DNA of 64,000 bases from Thozetella sp. PMI_491. Its lineage: Eukaryota > Ascomycota > Sordariomycetes > Chaetosphaeriales > Chaetosphaeriaceae. This document shows, one piece after another, positions 58,673 through 64,000 of the stretch (position 1 is its first letter; the number at the start of each line of letters is the position of its first letter). The stretch lies in the NCBI GenBank assembly GCA_021432635.1, contig MU270051.1:434001-498000 (forward strand). The letters run 5' to 3'. The notes beneath the pieces were generated by a model. The model searched no databases and was not told the origin of the DNA. It worked only from the letters and a program-made list of their open reading frames with translations. The position numbers were made by a program, and so were the translations under genes.

Positions 58673-59607
58673 ATGTCGTCCGCAGACAAGGAGAAGGACA
58701 AGTCCAAGGTCCACAAACTGTCGCTCAAGGGAAGCGCCAGACTTGTGGCCGAGTTCGTACGTTGCCTAGCGATGCTATCTTCTACAAGCACACAACTTCG
58801 CCCCAGGGACAAGCTCAAGCTAACATGCAGGTCCTCGCAACTAGTTCCAATACTCGATCCACACGATCCTGTAAGGCCTCCATCCCTCGACGATATCCAC
58901 GTCCCGCCAAGCCAAAGAGAAATGTGTAGCTGACCTGACCGTGGCCAGCTTCCAGCGAGGGGTCTACCCCGCCGAGGACTTCACCGCCGTCAAGAAGTAT
59001 GGCCTCAACATGCTTGTTTCGTCCGATGACCAGGTCAAGGCCTACATCAAGAAGATCATGTCGCAGCTGGACAAGTGGATGGTAGGGGGCAAGATCTCGA
59101 AGCTGGTCATCGTGATCACGAACAAGGACACGGGGGAGCACGTGGAGCGGTGGCAGTTCGATGTCAGTACTTCCCAGATCCCTCGCATTATTGCGCTCTT
59201 CCTGGAAATGGTAAGGCCCAGATTGCTGACTCAATATGGTTCGCGGAGAACAGGTCCAAATCTTCAAGTCGTCCAAGTCCAAGTCCAAGTCCTCGTCGGG
59301 CGGCGACCAGGAGAACGTCGCGCCGACCGCTGGGCCGGCGTCCACCGACAAGACCGAGACCGAGATTCAAGCCGAGATCGCGGCCATCTTCCGACAGATC
59401 ACGGCGTCCGTCACATTCCTCCCACAGCTCAACGGCGACTGCACCTTCAACGTGCTCGTCTACGCCGATGCCGACAGCGAGGTCCCGGTGGAGTGGGGCG
59501 ACAGCGACGCCAAGGAGATCGAGAATGGAGAGAGGGTGCAGCTCCGGGGCTTCAGCACAGCAAGCCACCGGGTGGATACCCTGGTGAGCTACCGGCTTGC
59601 TGACTGA
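58673..59607 (+). CDS. mad2: Spindle assembly checkpoint protein Mad2 (HORMA domain)
   Basis: Four exons (58673-58756, 58845-58870, 58949-59162, 59254-59607) give 225 aa. Mad2 is a core checkpoint protein that binds Mad1 and Cdc20 at unattached kinetochores and blocks the anaphase-promoting complex. The HORMA domain covers nearly the full length: LKGSARLVAEFFQYSIHTIL, FQRGVYPAEDFTAVKKYGL, KISKLVIVITNKDTGEHVER and WQFDVQIF are family hallmarks. The C-terminal safety-belt region is present (FRQITASVTFLPQLNGDCTF to HRVDTLVSYRLAD). The protein is longer than yeast Mad2 by a Ser/Lys-rich insert after QIFKSSK, as in other filamentous fungi. The second exon is only 26 nt. It converges on UBP14. Confidence 0.94.
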
Positions 59608-59866
59608 GAAGACACCGATACGGGGCGTTCCGGATGTTGATGGGTGCACACAATACTGTATACCTCAGGATCTAGTCCGACAAGGTTTGGGATGGGCATG
59701 GAGTTTTGGCGAATGACTTTTAGAGGAGTATAAAACCTCATTCTGTTTTGACATGGGAGAGCATGAGACTCGATATTGCTCTATCTCTATGGTGCTGTTT
59801 TGTCTACACCTTACTACCAAAATCCGGTCGCCCGGCCGACTTGCTCCCCAGCCCATGCAAATGCAG

Positions 59867-62412
59867 CTAGACCCGCTTGAAGAAGTAGACGTAAGCGAAT
59901 TGCTTCATCTCATCCACATCGACAACCTCAACGACCTTCTCGTCGTTGAATAGGACCCAGGACGGCTCTCCGTCAACAGTCTTGCGGATGAATGCCACGT
60001 AATGGCTGGCAAAGGTTAGCGGTGCAATGGAACAGCAAGAGGAACGGGGCTCGGCTCACCCAGCATGAATGCTAGTGCCTTTATGGCAAACAATGGACTG
60101 GAGACGGAACTTGGCAGGCAGCTCGCTGCTGCCAGCTGACTGGGCCTCTTGCGTCGGGGCGGCCTCCGTCGCGGCCCCCGCGTCGTCTCCAAAATCACCC
60201 TGGTCGTCAGGGTGGCTAAAAAGCCACTCCACTGATCTCTCGATGTCACCTCCGGTCTCCTTCAAGGCCTTCCGTGCCTGGGGGACGCTAAATCCCATGC
60301 CTGTGAGCATGTCAATTCTCTCTGGATCCGCCGGTCCAGCACCGCCGCCAGAAGCGGCACCCAAGTCGAGCGGGACGTCAATATCAGGGTCTTCCATGTG
60401 CGCAAAGAGCCATTCCATCGCCGCGTTCGCATCACTGTTGCCGGTGGCATGTAACGCCTTCTCGCAGCGAACCCTCGGGAATCCCATGGCCTCCAGCTGA
60501 GCCACAGCCTCGGCATCCGGGACCCACGCCGGCGCCCCGCCAGCGGGAGCCGCATCCTCCGGCAGCGTCTCCTCATCGGGCTGCTGGCCCTTAGAGATGT
60601 ATTCATCAAGAAGGAATGGCTCATCGTCGACAATAACGGGAACATCGACCTTGACGGGAACCCAGTTGATCACCGCCATCTTGCGAGCGTTGAGTACGAG
60701 CACCTCGGGGAACGTCTTGAAGAGCTGACGCTTCGAGTAACCGTCCTTGCTTCCGCAGGCCGAGCATGTGAGCTCAACAGTCTCCGTAGCTGTCAGGTTG
60801 TCGAGGCACTCCTTCAGAGGCACAGGGCGGTACTTCGGTTCTTCCCCTTCGGCGGCCGGGAGCTTCTCTAGCGGAACATCGATAAAGAGGTTGTCTTGCT
60901 CTACCGTGGTGTATCGAACCTTCTTGCAGCTCAAGCACTGCAGGCGCTGCTCCATGACAAAACGCAGGGGTTGAGTGGGGTCAGTCGCAGGCGCGATGTG
61001 CTGGGAGCGGGTGATGAGCTTGATGAGATGCTGCAGAAGTTCAAACGCATCTTGCTGCCGCATGGTAGAGAACTCGGCGTGGCCGCGGCCCATGAGATGC
61101 TTGAACATGGATGGGGAGAGGCCCCTCTGGTGGGGCACAACATCGCCAGAACTGACATCGGAATCGGGTTTTGAGTATCGCCCGGAGAGCAGGCCGTCTC
61201 CAATCTTGCGAAGTTGTGTCTCGAGATCCTGGGCGGGATCCTGGACAGCCGGGAGCGGGTCCGAGATGTCGTAGTACCTCTTCTGGAACGACGGGATATC
61301 GTAGAGGCACTGTAGAATGCTGGCCAGGTAGCAGCTGTTGCCGAGGTTCTTCAGGCCTGTTAGGTTCGGTCCGAAGATTGGCGTCAGCTCCTTGCCGTCC
61401 TCAGTCGTCATCGAGAACTCCCACCGGAGGTTCTGCTCGATCTGCATCTCGGTCAAGCTCTTTTCCGTCTTCTGCTGCTCGGCCAAGATGATGCCCCAGT
61501 TCGCCAAGTGTGCCGCGAGATTATCGTCGATCCGCTCGTCATCGCAAGTGTAGCAGTACACGTCTGCGGTGCCCTCGGGTGTGATGGATCCGAGCTTAAC
61601 CGCGACGCCATGCTGGCTCTCGGTGGCATGCGCCAGCGCATGCGAGTTGCCACCGACGCCTCCGAACTGCGCCCGACCGCATCCCAGGTTTCCGCATTCC
61701 AGGCAGAGCCAGAGGTTTTCTTTGAGATCGCACTTGGAGCAGTGGCCTAGGTTTTGCGACTCGATCTTGCGTGGCTCACTCTGCTGCAGCAGGAGAACAT
61801 GCTCGCAGCTCGTGAGTTCCTGCTCCCATGCCTTGACCTCCTCCTTGCGAGAGAACGTGTTGGCCGACATGATGCCTTCGACAACCGGAGCAAGCTTCGG
61901 GTCTGCGGTGTCGAGATCGGTCCGCTCGCAGGCGTAGCACTTGACGCTCAAGGCGACATCGTATCGATCAGCCTCAGTCTCGGCCGCGATGGCGAGCTTT
62001 GACATCTTGAGGGGGGGCTCATCACGGACGACAACCTTGCGAGTCCGCCGGATATTGAGAGCAAGGGGGTGGCTAAAGAGGGCGTTGTGGGTTTTTGCAT
62101 GGTTACGGTCCCCGGCACAGCCGCCATTGAAGCACTGCAAGCACACGTCAAGACCGGTTGGGTCGTCCTGAAGAACGTTGCAGTCAGCAGATGTCGACGG
62201 TACAGGCAGGCTGGGCGGGAAGCGGCGGGAGGGAAGAGCAGCAGGGCAGCGTTGCTTACTATCGAGTCAAAGCACTGGGTGCAGTCCTCGCGGTACACAG
62301 ACTGAGCTGGGGTCGGCGGCCGTAGAGCTACGAGTCTGGGTTAAGTTGTGTCGCGGAGCGGCATCCGAGAAGAAGGGTTATTACTCAGAGATTCAACGTG
62401 CGGGCAGGCCAT
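59867..62412 (-). CDS. ubp14: Ubiquitin carboxyl-terminal hydrolase 14 (USP5-type)
   Basis: Five exons (62412-62385, 62306-62260, 62167-60060, 60005-59867; four listed here, with the long third carrying most of the protein) give 773 aa; there are thus four coding exons. USP5/Ubp14 disassembles free polyubiquitin chains. Domains in order: an N-terminal Cys-rich variant zinc finger (VYREDCTQCFDSIDD, LQCFNGGC), the ZnF-UBP finger (CSKCDLKENLWLCLECGNLG, about 168-215), the Cys box NLGNSCYLASILQCLYD with nucleophile near residue 304, two UBA domains (VAQLEAMGFPRVRCEKAL and IDMLTGMGFSVPQARKAL), and the His box HAGHYVAFIRK with His near 729, which spans the last intron. The 28-nt first exon encodes MACPHVESL. 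All catalytic boxes are intact. It shares a 3' region with MAD2. Confidence 0.95.
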
Positions 62413-63336
62413 CTTTGCGGTCGTGTTGGTAAGTACTAGTTGTGGTAGAAAATCGGTGGGAGAGAAGATGAAGGAAGAATCGAAGGTTGGAGGCGGCGAA
62501 GACGAAGGGAGCTCGGCTCCAGGCAGTGAGCTTCAGGCGCCTGAGGCAGTCGTCACAGCAGCGGCGGCAGGTGGATGTTGGCGGGGGGCAAACGCGAGTT
62601 CCAGCTTGTTCCAGCTTGCCCCGCGATTTGCACAGAGCTCTCCGCCACAGCTCCCCAGCTCGGCCGCATATCGCCAGCTAACAGCCCAGCCGTCCGCTTG
62701 CAGGATGTCCCCATACAACTTTATTGGTTCTTGATGTTGCACGATAGTAACCGGAAGGAGTGAAACTCTGTCGCACCCAATTCAAGAAGAAATTTTGAAA
62801 TCCTGGGAAAAGGCATGTCATTTTTTTTTTGTCTTTTATCTAACCCCATATCAGAGCATACACAGTTCAAGTCGAGGCCATATTGCTAGAAATATTCGTG
62901 GTCTGCTTCGCAATTCAGTGCATTACTCTGCACTGCGAGGCTAATTCTCGGAGCCGATTTTTTAGCTCCCTGTTACTCCGCGCCGGTGACACGCGGCGGA
63001 CGTCATTTGAAATGCATATCCCGCGAAATGATGCTAAAGACCGCCGTCTCCATATTTTACTGTCAGATACACCAATCAAGCGAAGCTTTTTATCTGATCC
63101 TGCCCCACACACGCCCTGTCGGTTCTCCGAGGCAGTAGCTGCGGAGATAGCATTTCTTTGCGATTTCGCTCCTCCCGGGAAGTTCTTCTTTCTTTCCCAT
63201 CCATATACTCGCCACCAACGATACCCTACCAATTCCGCTTCATCCGCGACCCCAAACCGAGACATCAGACACGCCTTTCTTTCTTTGAAGTGCGAACCAT
63301 CTCGATACCCCCAAAACAACAGCCATATCAGACACC
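62413..63336. other. Divergent promoter region of UBP14 and ISU1
   Basis: No gene is supported in this 0.9-kb spacer. It holds a T-run near 62821-62832 and a long leader before ISU1 in which ORF-like stretches (62883-63464) have no motif. Confidence 0.6.
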
Positions 63337-64000
63337 ATGTTCGCGCGATCCCTTCGCGCCGTCTCCGGACGGGTTCTTTCTACCCCCCTCCGCGCCTCGG
63401 TTCGCCCTGCTCAGCGGCTGGTTGCCCCTGCCATCTCAATCGGCGCGACGCGGCAGTATCATGAGAAGGTCCTAGATGTGAGTGCTACCGATACCGGGGG
63501 CTCCGGCCGCCCATCCATCCTCCAGCATGCGGTACCATGTGCTAACCTGTGACCTTAGCATTACTCGCGACCGGTTCGTCACCATCCTCTCGCTAGCTCC
63601 CTCATCATCGCCCACTCACTGACACCTTTGACAGCGAAACGTTGGATCTTTCAAGAAGGTGGATGAAACAATCGGCACGGGCTTGGTCGGTGCGCCTGCA
63701 TGTGGAGGTACGTCGCTGGTATTTGCTTAGGAGCATCTATACGCTGGACGGTTTGCATGGTGTTGCGCTAGCATTGCTCTCCGTGACACGGGTTCAATAT
63801 CTACGGAATCGCTAACTGGAGACGGCAGATGTCATGAAGCTCCAGATCAAGGTCGACCCTAAGACCAACACTATCAGTGACGTCAAGTTCAGTACGTACC
63901 TCCCAGTGAGCGCTGGAGCGAGGGCTTCAGCTAACCATTTCGCAGAGACGTTTGGATGCGGCTCGGCCATTGCCAGCAGCTCGTATCTGACCGAGCTCGT
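63337..64000 (+). CDS. isu1: Iron-sulfur cluster scaffold protein Isu1/IscU, 5' part
   Basis: The gene runs off the right edge. Exons seen are 63337-63477, 63559-63573, 63635-63707, 63829-63891 and 63946 to the end. Isu1 is the mitochondrial scaffold on which the Nfs1 complex builds 2Fe-2S clusters. A presequence of about 40 residues is Arg/Ala/Ser-rich with no acids (MFARSLRAVSGRVLSTPLRA). The mature domain starts YHEKVLDHYSRPRNVGSFKK, where HYSRP is encoded by a 15-nt exon. Two of the three cluster Cys are visible, in GAPACGDVMKLQIKV and KTFGCGSAIASSS; the third would lie past the window. All five junctions keep phase. Confidence 0.95.

Noticed and set aside
1-64000. CRISPR arrays, bacterial operons, insertion sequences or phage
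   Set aside because: No such arrays or elements are visible; gene structure is fully fungal with spliceosomal introns.

Overview
The window is nuclear DNA of a filamentous ascomycete (Pezizomycotina, most likely a Sordariomycete). The supporting signs are short introns (about 47-110 nt) with CTAAC/CTGAC-like branch sites, GC-rich third codon positions, and typical fungal families: CFEM receptor, Egh16-like secreted protein, DUF6594, LaeA-like methyltransferase, Mup1-type permease and GH92/GH114 enzymes. I rebuilt gene models by hand, requiring reading phase to be kept across every intron. They give 23 protein genes (one cut by the right edge), one probable membrane-protein pseudogene at the left edge, and one intron-containing tRNA-Gly.

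Left part (1-20 kb): a decayed multispanning membrane-protein gene (12-1467); a secreted con-13-like protein with an HExxH motif; a membrane-anchored aspartic-protease-like protein that has lost catalytic motifs (minus); a methionine-permease-like transporter (minus), divergent from a nine-exon SAM-dependent methyltransferase; and a 1333-aa MIT-domain protein.

Middle (20-45 kb): mitochondrial elongation factor GUF1; a GT25-type glycosyltransferase; an AYR1-like short-chain reductase; tRNA-Gly; a CFEM receptor-like protein; a secreted GH92 mannosidase (minus); an unknown secreted protein (minus); a GH114 enzyme; a small hypothetical protein (minus); an MFS sugar transporter; an unknown 355-aa protein; and an Egh16-like secreted protein whose predicted mature N-terminus is His.

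Right part (46-64 kb): a membrane-anchored prenylcysteine-oxidase-like flavoprotein; a four-TM protein (minus); a DUF6594 protein (minus); a small coiled-coil protein; a gamma-glutamyltranspeptidase; then three housekeeping genes, MAD2, UBP14 (minus) and ISU1 (5' part only).

There is no compact operon-like system or clear secondary-metabolite cluster. Many genes act at the cell surface or outside the cell (carbohydrate hydrolases, sugar and methionine uptake, CFEM receptor, Egh16-like protein), interleaved with housekeeping genes. The most unusual signals are four GC-AG introns among about 60 reconstructed, several micro-exons, a pseudoprotease with a transmembrane anchor, a methionine permease/methyltransferase divergent pair around a G-rich telomere-like tract, and the decayed gene at the left edge with TAG stops of a kind C-to-T or G-to-A transitions would create.
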